NCBI GenBank assembly: GCA_030525945.1
Contig: JAUNDT010000010.1
Coordinates: forward strand, 1-60,078
Origin: Coriobacteriaceae bacterium
Lineage (GTDB): Bacteria > Actinomycetota > Coriobacteriia > Coriobacteriales > Coriobacteriaceae
DNA: 60,078 nucleotides
Direction: 5' to 3'
Shown: one piece after another, positions 6,603 to 15,650 of the stretch
How positions within the stretch are numbered: position 1 is the stretch's first letter
How the letters are laid out: every line of letters begins with the position of its first letter
Made by a program: the position numbers and the translations under genes
The notes under the pieces: generated by a model
Databases searched by the model: none
What the model was told of the DNA's origin: nothing
Seen by the model: the letters and a program-made list of their open reading frames with translations, nothing else

Positions 6603-9125
6603 CTACTCCTCGATCGGCTCCAGGTCCCCGTCGGTCCCGCCGCTGCGGGAGACCTTGAACGCGCCGGCGAGCGCGCCCAGTCCGAGCAGCGCCATCGAGA
6701 CGAACGGGCTGGTGTCGCCGGTCTGCGGGAGCTTGGATCCGGACACGCTCCCACCGGAAGCGCCGCCGGTGCCAGAGGAGCCGGAACCGCCGGCGGAGCT
6801 GCCGCCCGTGCCAGTTCCGCCGCCAGCAGAGCCGCTGCCGCCGATCGAGCCGCCGCCACCACCGCTGCCACCCGCGCCATCGCCGCCCGTGCCGCCGCCG
6901 GACGGCTTCCAATCCGGGTCGACCAAACCGCGCGTGAGCGTCGCCACGCGGTCGCCCAGCTGGTTCTCGTCGTGCGTCAGCGAATACAGGGCGCCGTGGG
7001 CGAGCTCCGCCAGCGAGGGGATGTTGGGGATCATGTTGCCCGGGGTGTCGCCCAGGAACCCGAAGATCGCGCCCACACTGGACGCCACCATGCCGATAAG
7101 GCTCAGCGGGCCGGACCCCTGGTCCTTCACGCACAGGTCGGAGAGCTTGAGCTTCACCTTCTTGAGCAGCTTGGTGAGCCTGTCGAGGTTGTCGGCATCG
7201 TTCACCGTGGCGCGCAGGTAGCTGATGAGCGAGCCGTCTGCCACGGGGCTGCCCTCGGCATCGGAGCCCGTGAGCTTCATGTTCGCCGTGGCGGCATCAA
7301 CCCACTGCGGGCAGGTCTCGTCGCCGTTCAGATGGTCGCCGTAAGCGAACTTGATGAGGTCGAACACGCTCTCGCCGCCCGTGGACACCCTCTGGTTGAG
7401 CAGCACCTCCACCAGGGAACGCAGCAGGTCAAGGGTCTCGCTCTTGCCGTCCTGAAGGATCTCTGCATCGACATTGCCGTACACGGGAGCCATGAATCTG
7501 GCGAACGAGGCAGCGTCGATGTAGTACGACCAATACGCGGCCGCTGGCAGAGGAAGGCGCGCCGCAACCGCCTCGAGGCGCGAAAGCGTAGCGGGCGCAA
7601 GCGCAAGGCGAATCGGCCGCATCGACGCCCCGACCGCCTCGAGGCGCTCGAGCACCACGCGGCCCTGGGCGGCATCGGACCAAATGCCCAGCGTGCCGTA
7701 CCCCTTGAGCAGCGCGCTGATGCTGCCCAGGTCAAGGGCGAGCGCGCTCTCGCGAGTCTGGGGCAACGCGGAGAGCAGCACGCCGAACAGCGCAGGGTCG
7801 AGCGCCTCGGCCGTACCGTCGCCGATGCCCATGCCGGACAGCAGTCCCGCCAGCGCCGGCTTGATGCCGCCCTCGGCCACCACCTGGTCGAGCATGGGCG
7901 CCACGAGCGCGTCGGCGATCATCGTCTTGACCACGTCGACGGTGAGCAGGCGCTCTTGGCCGTAGGCGGTGATGTTGGGGATGACCGTGATGGCGCCCGT
8001 GTCGAAGTCCTCGTAATCAACGGAGCCCAGGGCATGGTTCTCCAGGGCAAGCGTTGCCTCGACGTTCGCGGTGCCCGCCTCGCGCTTCCACGACAGGGTG
8101 GCGAAGCGGATGTCGCTCGGATAGGTCACGGTCGCGCAGGTCTCGATGTCGAACAGGACATTGCCCGCCTCGGTTGTAATGCTGGCGACGTCGTTCGCGT
8201 GCATGTGCCCGGTAAAGACCGCCGAAACACCCGCATCGGCGTAGCGGCGCTGGCACTCCTCGTAGTTATCGACCAGGTACTCGCCCATGAGCTGGGGCTC
8301 CATGGAAAAATGCGGGACCACGCCGTGGTGTTGGGTCACCAAGACGATGTCGCCCGCGGCGCGCGCCTGGGACGCCTGGCTCTCAATCCACTGCAGGAGC
8401 TTCTCGCCCACCACGCCGGACGTCACGTGCTCGTCCACGTCCAGGCCGTTTTGGTCGGTGGAGTACTTGCACGAGTCGACCGCGATGAGCGTCACGCCCT
8501 TGGCCGGACGCACCACGTAGGACAGGCTGCCGCCGCGCGTGCCGCCCTCGTCGAACTTGGCGATGGCGCTGCTATAACCGCAGTCCGCGTAGATCTCCTT
8601 GAACGCGAGCGGGTCAACCAGGTCGGTGTGCTCGGCAACGCCGCTCGAGAAGTCGCGGCTGTTGAGGTCGTTGTTGATATCGTGGTTGCCGTTGATGACG
8701 CAGAATTGCGTGTCCTTGCCGGCAGCGGTCAGGCGCGCCTTGGCGTCTGCGAACATCGTATGGATGTCGCGATGGCACACGAGCTCGCCGTCCTTGGTCA
8801 GGTCGCCCGACACGATGACCAGATCGGGCTGGTACCCCACGATCTCGTCCATCGCCTTTTTGATAATGGAGCCCGACTCGCGGAACATCTTGCGGTCGGA
8901 GTTCTCGGCAAGCGTGAAGTCGGGGCAATCCGAGTACAGGCCCTTGGAGAAGAAGTGCGTGTCGGACAGGTGCGCGATCTTGATCTGGCTCGGGTAGTCC
9001 GCGCCCAGCTCCGACGGCGCCGCGAGCGCGTCTTGAGGGTCGGCGGAAAGCGCCACGGCGGCGGCACCCGCTCCGACCACCGAGAAGCGGACGAAGTTCC
9101 TACGGCTGAACTCTTGTTCCAACAT
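6603..9125 (-). CDS. Tat-exported, LPXTG-anchored metallophosphoesterase
   Basis: The 840-residue protein begins with a twin-arginine signal (SRRNFVRF and a hydrophobic stretch to about residue 28). Calcineurin-like phosphoesterase motifs follow in order: D55-x-H57 (LSDTH), GDLTKDG, GNHD, a QHHG segment and GHMHAND. After a long central region come a Gly/Ser-rich spacer and LPQTG at 799-803 with a hydrophobic anchor and a short tail, so a sortase should attach it to the cell wall. The start at 9125 is chosen for GATGGGAG upstream and because the signal then sits at the N terminus; an ATG at 9149 is possible. Surface phosphoesterases of this kind may scavenge nucleotides or phosphodiesters; the substrate is unknown. 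Confidence 0.88.
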   Translation of the reverse strand: MLEQEFSRRNFVRFSVVGAGAAAVALSADPQDALAAPSELGADYPSQIKIAHLSDTHFFSKGLYSDCPDFTLAENSDRKMFRESGSIIKKAMDEIVGYQPDLVIVSGDLTKDGELVCHRDIHTMFADAKARLTAAGKDTQFCVINGNHDINNDLNSRDFSSGVAEHTDLVDPLAFKEIYADCGYSSAIAKFDEGGTRGGSLSYVVRPAKGVTLIAVDSCKYSTDQNGLDVDEHVTSGVVGEKLLQWIESQASQARAAGDIVLVTQHHGVVPHFSMEPQLMGEYLVDNYEECQRRYADAGVSAVFTGHMHANDVASITTEAGNVLFDIETCATVTYPSDIRFATLSWKREAGTANVEATLALENHALGSVDYEDFDTGAITVIPNITAYGQERLLTVDVVKTMIADALVAPMLDQVVAEGGIKPALAGLLSGMGIGDGTAEALDPALFGVLLSALPQTRESALALDLGSISALLKGYGTLGIWSDAAQGRVVLERLEAVGASMRPIRLALAPATLSRLEAVAARLPLPAAAYWSYYIDAASFARFMAPVYGNVDAEILQDGKSETLDLLRSLVEVLLNQRVSTGGESVFDLIKFAYGDHLNGDETCPQWVDAATANMKLTGSDAEGSPVADGSLISYLRATVNDADNLDRLTKLLKKVKLKLSDLCVKDQGSGPLSLIGMVASSVGAIFGFLGDTPGNMIPNIPSLAELAHGALYSLTHDENQLGDRVATLTRGLVDPDWKPSGGGTGGDGAGGSGGGGGSIGGSGSAGGGTGTGGSSAGGSGSSGTGGASGGSVSGSKLPQTGDTSPFVSMALLGLGALAGAFKVSRSGGTDGDLEPIEE

Positions 9126-9153
9126 GCAACGACTCCCATCGAAACGCATAACA

Positions 9154-9178
9154 GCAAAAGGGCCGCACCGAGCGGCCG
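9154..9178 (-). terminator. Terminator-like hairpin in the leader of the phosphoesterase gene
   Basis: Read on the minus strand, GGCCGC and GCGGCC (9177-9161) form a six-pair GC stem with a 5-nt loop, followed by CTTTTG. It ends about 30 nt before the start codon at 9125, so it either ends read-through from the EF-G-like gene or acts as an attenuator. The 9179-9398 stretch upstream also holds a 14-nt direct repeat (ggaaygtaagcgca at 9251-9264 and 9271-9284). Confidence 0.55.
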
Positions 9179-9398
9179 TGATTTCAGTATGGGAGAGCCC
9201 TGTTAAGGCAGGCGCCGTCGCGCCGTTAGCGAACTGCCTTGGGATTGTAAGGAACGTAAGCGCAGTGTTTGGAATGTAAGCGCAAGGCGGGCACACCTCC
9301 ATGGATGCACCCGCCATTAGGCTTACGTTTCGCCCCGTGCGAGGGACTACCGGAGCGAGACACGCCGGCAGCGCCGCCCACCCGGGCCGTCCGCCAAG

Positions 9399-11465
9399 CT
9401 ACCTGCCCTGCGCGCGGTTGTGCTCGTAGATCTCCACGAGCTTTTGCTGCACGTCGTAGGGAACCTGCTCGTAGCCGGCGGGCTCCATCGTGAAGTCGCC
9501 CGTGCCGCGCGTGAGCGAGCGCAGGCGCGTGGCGTAGTCGACGAGCTCGGCGTAGGGAACGGTCGCCGTGACCACCGTCTCGCCGTGGTCGGTCGTGTCC
9601 ATACCGGTCACGCGGCCGCGGCTGGCGGAAACGTCGCCCATCACCGCACCGGCGTAGCTCTCGGGAATCATCACCGTGATGTTCTCCATGGGCTCGAGCA
9701 CCACGGGGTCGGCGTCCTCGCACGCCTTCTTGAGGCCGATGCGCGCAGCCGTACGAAACGCCATCTCGTTGGAGTCGACGGGGTGATACGAGCCGTCGTA
9801 GCACGCCACGCGAATACCCGTGAGTGGGTAGCCCGCGATCACGCCGTCCTTCATGGTCTCCTGCACGCCCTTGTCGACCGCCGGGATGAGCGCGCGCGGG
9901 ATGCGGCCGCCCACGACCTCGTCCACGAACTCGTACTCAGCGCCGTCGAGCAGCGGCTCAACGCGCAGGAAGCAGTCGCCGAACTGGCCGGCGCCGCCGG
10001 TCTGCTTCTTGTGGCGGCCCTGGGCGCTCGCCACGCGGCGGATGGTCTCGCGATACGGAATACGCAGCGGCACGATGTGCGCCGCGACCTTGGTGCGGTC
10101 CTCCAGGCGGTTGAGCAGCACGCTCACCTGGGCCTCGCCCACGGCGGAGATCACGGTCTGGCCCGTTTCCTCATCGCGGTCGATGCTCATGGTGGGGTCG
10201 GCCTCGCAGGCCTTCTCGATGAAGGTGAACAGCTTGTCCTCGTCGGAGCGGTTCTCGGCCTCGATGGCAATGCGGTACTGGGAGTTGGGGAACTTGAACG
10301 CCGCGGCCTCGACCTTGCCGGTCACGGACAGGGTGTCGCCGGTCTCGGCTGCCATCTTGGGGACGACCACGATGTCGCCCGCGTAGGCGTGGCCGACCTC
10401 GGTCATCTCGCGGCCGCACATCACGTACAGGTGCGCCAGGCGCTCGCCCTTGCGGGTGCGGGCGTTCACGAGCTCTATGCCGGGCTCGATGGTGCCCGTG
10501 AGCACCTTAAGGAAGGAAAGGCGGCCCTGCTGGGCGTCGTTCAGCGTCTTGAAGGTGAAGACCACCGGGCGATCGTCGTCAGAGGAGATCTTGAGCGTGT
10601 CGCCGTCGATGAGGGGCATCTCGCCGTAGTCGGTGGGGGCGGGGAAGTACGTGGCGATGTCGTCCATGAGGGAGTTCACGCCCTGCTCCTTGATGCAGGA
10701 GCCGGCGAACACGGGCACGAACAGGCGGTGCGCGATGGCCTTGGCGAGCAGGCCCTCGACCTCATCCTGCGTGAGGGGCTCACCCTCGAGGTACTTCTCC
10801 ATGAGCTCGTCGTCGGCTTCGGCCACGAGCTCGCACAGGGTCTCATGCGCGGCCTCGGCTGCCGGGAGCAGGTCGGCCGGGATCTCGGTCTCGGTCTGCT
10901 TGGTGCCGTCGCAATGGCGGGCCTTCATGCGCACAAGGTCGATGATGCCGTTGAAGTCGTCGCCCGTGCCCCAAGGCAGGGTCACGGCGCCCAGGCGCAT
11001 ACCGAAGCGGTCGCGGAGCATCTCGAGGCAGGCGTCGAAGTCGGCGTTCTCCTTGTCCACGCGGTTCACGAACACGGCGCGGGCGAGGCGCAGGTCCTCG
11101 GCGGCGTACCAGAGCTTGACGGTGGTGGGCTGCGGGCCCTCGGCGGCATCGACCACGAACAGGGCCGTCTCGCACACGCTCATTGCCGCGTAGGCGTCGC
11201 CGATGAAGTCGGGGTAGCACGGGGCGTCGAGCACGTTGATGCGGGCGGATTTCCAGTCGATCGGCGCGATGGAGGTCGAGATTGAGAACTCGCGCTTGAC
11301 CTCTTCGGCATCGTAATCGAGCGTGGGCTTGGTGCCGTCGTGGCCGCCCAGGCGGGCGGTCTTGCCGGAAAGGTGGAGCATGGCCTCCGCGAGCGAGGTC
11401 TTGCCCACCCCGCCTTGGCCTACGAGCACCACGTTCCTTACATTGCCAGTCTTGGGTGCACCCAT
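9399..11465 (-). CDS. EF-G-like translational GTPase (EF-G2 type)
   Basis: The 688-residue protein has the full EF-G layout: G domain, domain II, and domains III-V ending in a C-terminal helix. The P-loop is GQGGVGKT (residues 16-23) rather than the AHxDAGKT of canonical EF-G, as in the EF-G2 group. G3, normally DTPG, reads D80-A-P-C83, so the DxxG glycine is replaced by Cys. G4 is NRVD (134-137) in place of NKxD. Such paralogues bind ribosomes but often do not replace EF-G. The ATG at 11465 follows AAGGGAGGTG, and longer in-frame extensions upstream run into the island repeat and lack this site. The altered G3 makes the GTPase rate uncertain. Confidence 0.88.
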   Translation of the reverse strand: MGAPKTGNVRNVVLVGQGGVGKTSLAEAMLHLSGKTARLGGHDGTKPTLDYDAEEVKREFSISTSIAPIDWKSARINVLDAPCYPDFIGDAYAAMSVCETALFVVDAAEGPQPTTVKLWYAAEDLRLARAVFVNRVDKENADFDACLEMLRDRFGMRLGAVTLPWGTGDDFNGIIDLVRMKARHCDGTKQTETEIPADLLPAAEAAHETLCELVAEADDELMEKYLEGEPLTQDEVEGLLAKAIAHRLFVPVFAGSCIKEQGVNSLMDDIATYFPAPTDYGEMPLIDGDTLKISSDDDRPVVFTFKTLNDAQQGRLSFLKVLTGTIEPGIELVNARTRKGERLAHLYVMCGREMTEVGHAYAGDIVVVPKMAAETGDTLSVTGKVEAAAFKFPNSQYRIAIEAENRSDEDKLFTFIEKACEADPTMSIDRDEETGQTVISAVGEAQVSVLLNRLEDRTKVAAHIVPLRIPYRETIRRVASAQGRHKKQTGGAGQFGDCFLRVEPLLDGAEYEFVDEVVGGRIPRALIPAVDKGVQETMKDGVIAGYPLTGIRVACYDGSYHPVDSNEMAFRTAARIGLKKACEDADPVVLEPMENITVMIPESYAGAVMGDVSASRGRVTGMDTTDHGETVVTATVPYAELVDYATRLRSLTRGTGDFTMEPAGYEQVPYDVQQKLVEIYEHNRAQGR

Positions 11466-11569
11466 GGGACACCTCCCTTTCCCAGCACGCGTTGAGCGCG
11501 CCGAAAATGCGTGCGAGGTGCCCTGTGCATCCCGCACGACAGCCGTATGGCTTGAGCCTACCCACTTGC

Positions 11570-11623
11570 GGGCCGAACAAGCACCAGGCATCGGCAAACG
11601 AGCGGCGTGAACCCGCGAACGGT
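11570..11623. repeat. Island boundary direct repeat, left copy
   Basis: This 54-bp sequence begins gggccgaacaagcaccagg. It matches 17159-17212 at 52 of 54 positions; the only mismatches are two adjacent bases (aa here, gg there). Confidence 0.95.
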
Positions 11624-11803
11624 CGATTGATCTAGCACTCCAGTCGATCCAGGTCGACTCGAGTGACACAATTCGTCAGTACTGAGCCCTCGCTCACGCC
11701 CTGCCCGACTGAACATGCAAGCGATGGAGTGACGAGACCACATGGCTGCACTTGAATTGACGCGTAGATCCGATTGTTATGCGCTGCCTTCATCACATGG
11801 GCG

Positions 11804-13420
11804 TCAACTCGAACTAATATCGATTTTGCCTCTATGCACCGTGACAAAATGGTTCGAGATACTCTTCGCAAAACTATCGTCATGCGTTACCACCAGTGTT
11901 ATTCTTCCTCGCTTGTCATCTTTTATCGCATCACTCAATTCCTCCACCATTTTCTTGTCCAACCCAGCAGTCGGCTCGTCCAGAATTAACACGTCCGCTT
12001 TTTTCGACAGGGCAACGCAAAGGCGGAGCGCCTGATATTCTCCTCCAGATAATTGCTCGCAGTTTAATTCCATTTTATTCAGAAGCATAGGCCCTATAGA
12101 AGGCATCGGACAATTGCGAAGGTATGCATTTTGCGCAGCACAAGGTACACCCGCGACCATATCCAAAAACTCGGAAACCGAACAGTTGTAAGGAGTCGAA
12201 TCTTGTACCAGGACGGACATGCATGTTTTTCTAGTCAGATAGGAATTCGATTTAGTAATTTGCCTAAGGTTGTACGTTATTTCATATTCCGAATCAATTA
12301 AACCCGCAATTGACTCAATAAGAGTTGACTTGCCAGCTCCATTTGGCCCAACAAATACAATAATCTCTCCCTTTTTTACACCTAATAGGGCCCTTTTCTC
12401 TCCAAAAGTTTGCCCCCCACTCCATTCGTCAATTTCGATCGAATCAATACTGCTTATTTCATTCACGCCAGAATGAATCGTAGATAAGCGAATACACTTT
12501 TCTAATTGCGCAGAGGATGCCTTCGCATCCAAATAGGAGAGATAGAGAGAATAAAGATAGGTTATTGCTTGGAGTAAAATTGAGAAATAGGCGCTGATTG
12601 ATACAAATTGGCCAATTGTTACTTCCTTCGTCAGAAGCGCCCCTGCCGTTGTAAGAAAAAATCCTGCCTGAAATAACGAAGCAAGCACTGTATCCAGCGA
12701 AGACGCGGCGGCTGTTTTTCTTTGGTACTCAACAGTTGAATCAAGCTGCATGTCGTACTTCTCGTCGACCATGCTGAATGCACGCGAAGCCCAGCCACCC
12801 ATCTGAATATCCGAAGCCCGAGTAACAATAAGGTTGATTGCCTGAAAAAAAGCTGCATCCGCGCTCTTTTTTCCGGCCGCGCCTCTCACGACACCGTCCC
12901 GCAAATACATACATACCGATATATAAACGACACCTGCAATAACTACCAAAATCACCAGTGAGCAGCTGATGCGCGAGGCGTACAACAGAACAAATGCTGC
13001 CGCAAACACACGCATTACCCCTTCTGGGAAAAAAGAAACAACGAAATTTGAAACTGTATTAGAATCCGCCACAAGACGTTGTGCCGTATAGGTATTCCAC
13101 TTTGATTTAGCTTGTTGATATTCCCCCATGACTACAGGAGCAACCGATCCCCTCAAAACTGCAAAGGCGAGACGATTCGCCATTTTGGTATTTGAGATTC
13201 TCGCAAAATAGGCAAGCAGGGCAGCGGCAACACCAACAGCAACCAAAATAACTGAAAGCTCTACTATCTCCTCCACCTTGCTAAACTTTCCGAGTGTATC
13301 AAGAAAAAAGCCATTCAGATGCGGGACCGCCAAAGCAGAAAGATGCGCAGTAACTGAAAAAATGGCGAAAGACGCAAACCCCTCCGTTCTAAACATTTTT
13401 CTTAGTAGCCGAACAAGCAC
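11804..13420 (-). CDS. ABC exporter, fused membrane and ATPase domains
   Basis: The 538-residue protein has an N-terminal transmembrane domain with about six predicted segments (residues ~15-300), followed by an ATPase domain. Walker A is GPNGAGKST (358-366), the signature is LSGGE, Walker B is VLILDEPTAGLD, and the switch histidine lies in VVTHDD. It is a half-size type I exporter that would work as a homodimer. There is no C39 peptidase domain, so any leader removal needs another protease. The GTG at 13420 has AGGGG six nt upstream. It is the last gene of the four-gene leftward operon, 42 nt after the methyltransferase, and is the likely exporter of the cluster product. Low GC sets it apart from the chromosome. 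Confidence 0.9.
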   Translation of the reverse strand: MLVRLLRKMFRTEGFASFAIFSVTAHLSALAVPHLNGFFLDTLGKFSKVEEIVELSVILVAVGVAAALLAYFARISNTKMANRLAFAVLRGSVAPVVMGEYQQAKSKWNTYTAQRLVADSNTVSNFVVSFFPEGVMRVFAAAFVLLYASRISCSLVILVVIAGVVYISVCMYLRDGVVRGAAGKKSADAAFFQAINLIVTRASDIQMGGWASRAFSMVDEKYDMQLDSTVEYQRKTAAASSLDTVLASLFQAGFFLTTAGALLTKEVTIGQFVSISAYFSILLQAITYLYSLYLSYLDAKASSAQLEKCIRLSTIHSGVNEISSIDSIEIDEWSGGQTFGEKRALLGVKKGEIIVFVGPNGAGKSTLIESIAGLIDSEYEITYNLRQITKSNSYLTRKTCMSVLVQDSTPYNCSVSEFLDMVAGVPCAAQNAYLRNCPMPSIGPMLLNKMELNCEQLSGGEYQALRLCVALSKKADVLILDEPTAGLDKKMVEELSDAIKDDKRGRITLVVTHDDSFAKSISNHFVTVHRGKIDISSS

Positions 13421-13462
13421 TCATATCCCCTAAAAATAGTAATCATTCATTGCAAACCGCAC

Positions 13463-14566
13463 TTAAAGCAGCCACGGACCGTCAACATCATCTATGCCGG
13501 AGTAATTAACAACACGCAGTCTTTTTTGAGGTCGCTCGCCCTCATGCCACGCCCTCAAGACATAGGTGCAAACACCTTCGATTCCCGCCTGTTTGTACGC
13601 TTTTGCTACCTCAAGCTGCGCGGCGCTCGGATTGCGATATCGAACAGGGGCATGGCAAAAAGAAGTTGAAGCGACACCAGCCACCCAATCCGAACCGGGC
13701 AACGTTTCATAACTATTCAGAATTGTCATAAGTCCGTTTAAACCTGCCTGCTCTAAAGCATGTTCAATCGGCTCAACCTGGGCGACCGATTCGCGGTCCA
13801 AAACAGTCATGCCAATCATAAGCAAACTACCTGTTTGGATAAGCCTACGTCCAGCACCTTGAATTATTCTTGTCGTTAAATCGAGACCATCCACTCCCCC
13901 GTTCCCAATAAATGGGTACGGCACGCCACCGGGTATCGGCAGCAAAGGCGGATTTGCTATTATCATGGCATATTTTTCTTCAATCCCATCATACAAATCA
14001 GCTGTTTTGATGCTTACCCGCTCGTCAAGGCCATTGATTTTGGAATTAATCCTGCAGAGGCGTGATGCCAACGGATTTATATCAACCGATGTCACCCTCA
14101 TTCCCGAAGCAGCTAAAATCAAGGCCTGTATGCCAGGGCCCGAGCATAAATCTAATGCCGATGCACCGGGAATGGCCTTTAACCTAGAAGCCAGACCTAT
14201 TGAATCCAGGCCGTAATAGAGCACCGGAGACACCTGCGGTGCATCCGCAAAAACCCAGACACCTCTATATCTGTAAAGTGCAAGACCGCCCAAAGAAAGG
14301 CCTTTTTCACTCCTGTACAACAAACCGCACTGCTTAAGCAGGAACAACAATCGCTCATGCCTCACCTCCCATGCCGGATTTGGCGCAACGATCTCCCCTA
14401 GATACAGCAATCTCATTAGATTGGATATGTTCGTATCAAATCGTCTGGAAATATCAGCAAAATATGTGTATCGATTCGCATCGCCGCATAGAGAATCAAA
14501 CAGATCAACAACCCCCTCATACTCAAGCTCTGCCGCGAGCTCTTGCAACTCATTCCCCTCTCGCAT
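13463..14566 (-). CDS. Class I SAM methyltransferase with PrmC-like NPPL motif
   Basis: This 367-residue protein has an N-terminal helical domain (to about residue 100) and a Rossmann methyltransferase domain. Motif I is DLCSGPG (139-145), the acidic ribose-binding residue lies in SVDIN, and motif IV is NPPLLP (205-210). NPP-[YFL] motifs mark enzymes that methylate planar amide or amino nitrogens, such as PrmC on glutamine side chains of release factors. I chose the ATG at 14566 because GGGGGGAG lies just upstream; this start overlaps the radical SAM gene by 17 nt, suggesting translational coupling. Within this operon the likely substrate is the Asn-rich protein encoded first. That is inference; a housekeeping rRNA or protein target cannot be excluded. 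Confidence 0.8.
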   Translation of the reverse strand: MREGNELQELAAELEYEGVVDLFDSLCGDANRYTYFADISRRFDTNISNLMRLLYLGEIVAPNPAWEVRHERLLFLLKQCGLLYRSEKGLSLGGLALYRYRGVWVFADAPQVSPVLYYGLDSIGLASRLKAIPGASALDLCSGPGIQALILAASGMRVTSVDINPLASRLCRINSKINGLDERVSIKTADLYDGIEEKYAMIIANPPLLPIPGGVPYPFIGNGGVDGLDLTTRIIQGAGRRLIQTGSLLMIGMTVLDRESVAQVEPIEHALEQAGLNGLMTILNSYETLPGSDWVAGVASTSFCHAPVRYRNPSAAQLEVAKAYKQAGIEGVCTYVLRAWHEGERPQKRLRVVNYSGIDDVDGPWLL

Positions 14567-15650
14567 CTGTTTTAACTCCCCCCAGAATAGAATCAAGACA
14601 ATGCTCCGCATCAAGTTGCTCTTGCATTGCCTGACATATTTCTACGGCACAATCTAGTTTTTCTATCAATCGACTCGCACTCTCACACGCTTCACAAGGC
14701 GAATTAATTGATTCCAATTTCCCTGTCTCGTGTGGAAACACACGCCCCAACAGACTCAACAGGCTGTAAGGTCCCAACTCGCTAAGGTACCTACAGAAAA
14801 TCTCTTCAGAGTCAGACATCTCGCTTTCAAATTCAGCTGAGCCAATATCAATAATACTGCCGGCACCAGGTCGCATTCCGCAACAAAGAGCAACCCGGAA
14901 TTCCGGAGTTATAACGATATCCCTGCAGCAGTCCCTGCAGCCTTCGTACACCATCCCGCATCGATGCTGACGAAACTCATCTTTTCTCAGGTTCCGCGCC
15001 CTGCCTAAACGGTATAAGTTGTTGTTGGAAATAAAGCGACATTGCTTGCCCTTTTCAATGGAATCCTGCAAATCAGAATTAATGTCGCCATTAGGCTCAT
15101 AGTATGTTGGTATCACCTCACCAAGCTCATAACGGAGATAGTCGGGTGTCACCGTAGCCGAACCATGTTCGCATGTTGCTATCGCAATTGTTGCAAACGA
15201 AAGCTCGGCCGCTTGCGTCCACACTCTTTTAATATTTGATATGGGCACCCAATCGGCATGGTAATCATCAAAACTTATGTTAATCTCATCAAGACCTGCT
15301 TCGCGTAGGGCCTGTAGGTAACAAAAGGTCTTGTCTTTCCCAGTAGCCCATTCCGCATTCGTTACGATCCTCGTTGTAAGACCGCGTGAGTTCGCATAAG
15401 AAATCATATCCAGCAGGTCATCGCCCAAACGAGTGCATTCACCCCCAGTAAATACAACCGTTTGTATAGGTAGATCCATCTTAATCAGCCGATGAAGCAC
15501 GGTGGACATCTGATCAAAAGAAAGCATTTCGCTATGCTCGGGAGAGCAATCCATCAAACAGTGCGCACATCGCGCCCCACAAGAATAGGTCGTGATATAC
15601 GTCAAAGTCCTTGCCTTCGAAAAGATGTTTACAACATCAACTGGCCGCAC
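14550..15650 (-). CDS. Radical SAM protein with C-terminal cysteine clusters
   Basis: The 366-residue protein has the radical SAM cluster motif C24-x3-C28-x2-C31 (CGARCAHC), a GGE-type segment (FTGGECTRL), and a Cys-rich C-terminal region (CGMVYEGCRDCC..., LCCGM and CEACES). Those clusters look like SPASM/Twitch-type auxiliary iron-sulfur ligands, typical of peptide-modifying enzymes. I prefer the GTG at 15650, which follows AAAAGGG and overlaps the upstream gene by 14 nt; the in-frame start at 15698 would add 16 residues with a worse site. It is the second gene of the island operon. The reaction could be epimerisation, cross-linking or another radical modification of the Asn-rich protein; the sequence does not decide which. 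Confidence 0.85.
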   Translation of the reverse strand: MRPVDVVNIFSKARTLTYITTYSCGARCAHCLMDCSPEHSEMLSFDQMSTVLHRLIKMDLPIQTVVFTGGECTRLGDDLLDMISYANSRGLTTRIVTNAEWATGKDKTFCYLQALREAGLDEINISFDDYHADWVPISNIKRVWTQAAELSFATIAIATCEHGSATVTPDYLRYELGEVIPTYYEPNGDINSDLQDSIEKGKQCRFISNNNLYRLGRARNLRKDEFRQHRCGMVYEGCRDCCRDIVITPEFRVALCCGMRPGAGSIIDIGSAEFESEMSDSEEIFCRYLSELGPYSLLSLLGRVFPHETGKLESINSPCEACESASRLIEKLDCAVEICQAMQEQLDAEHCLDSILGGVKTDARGE

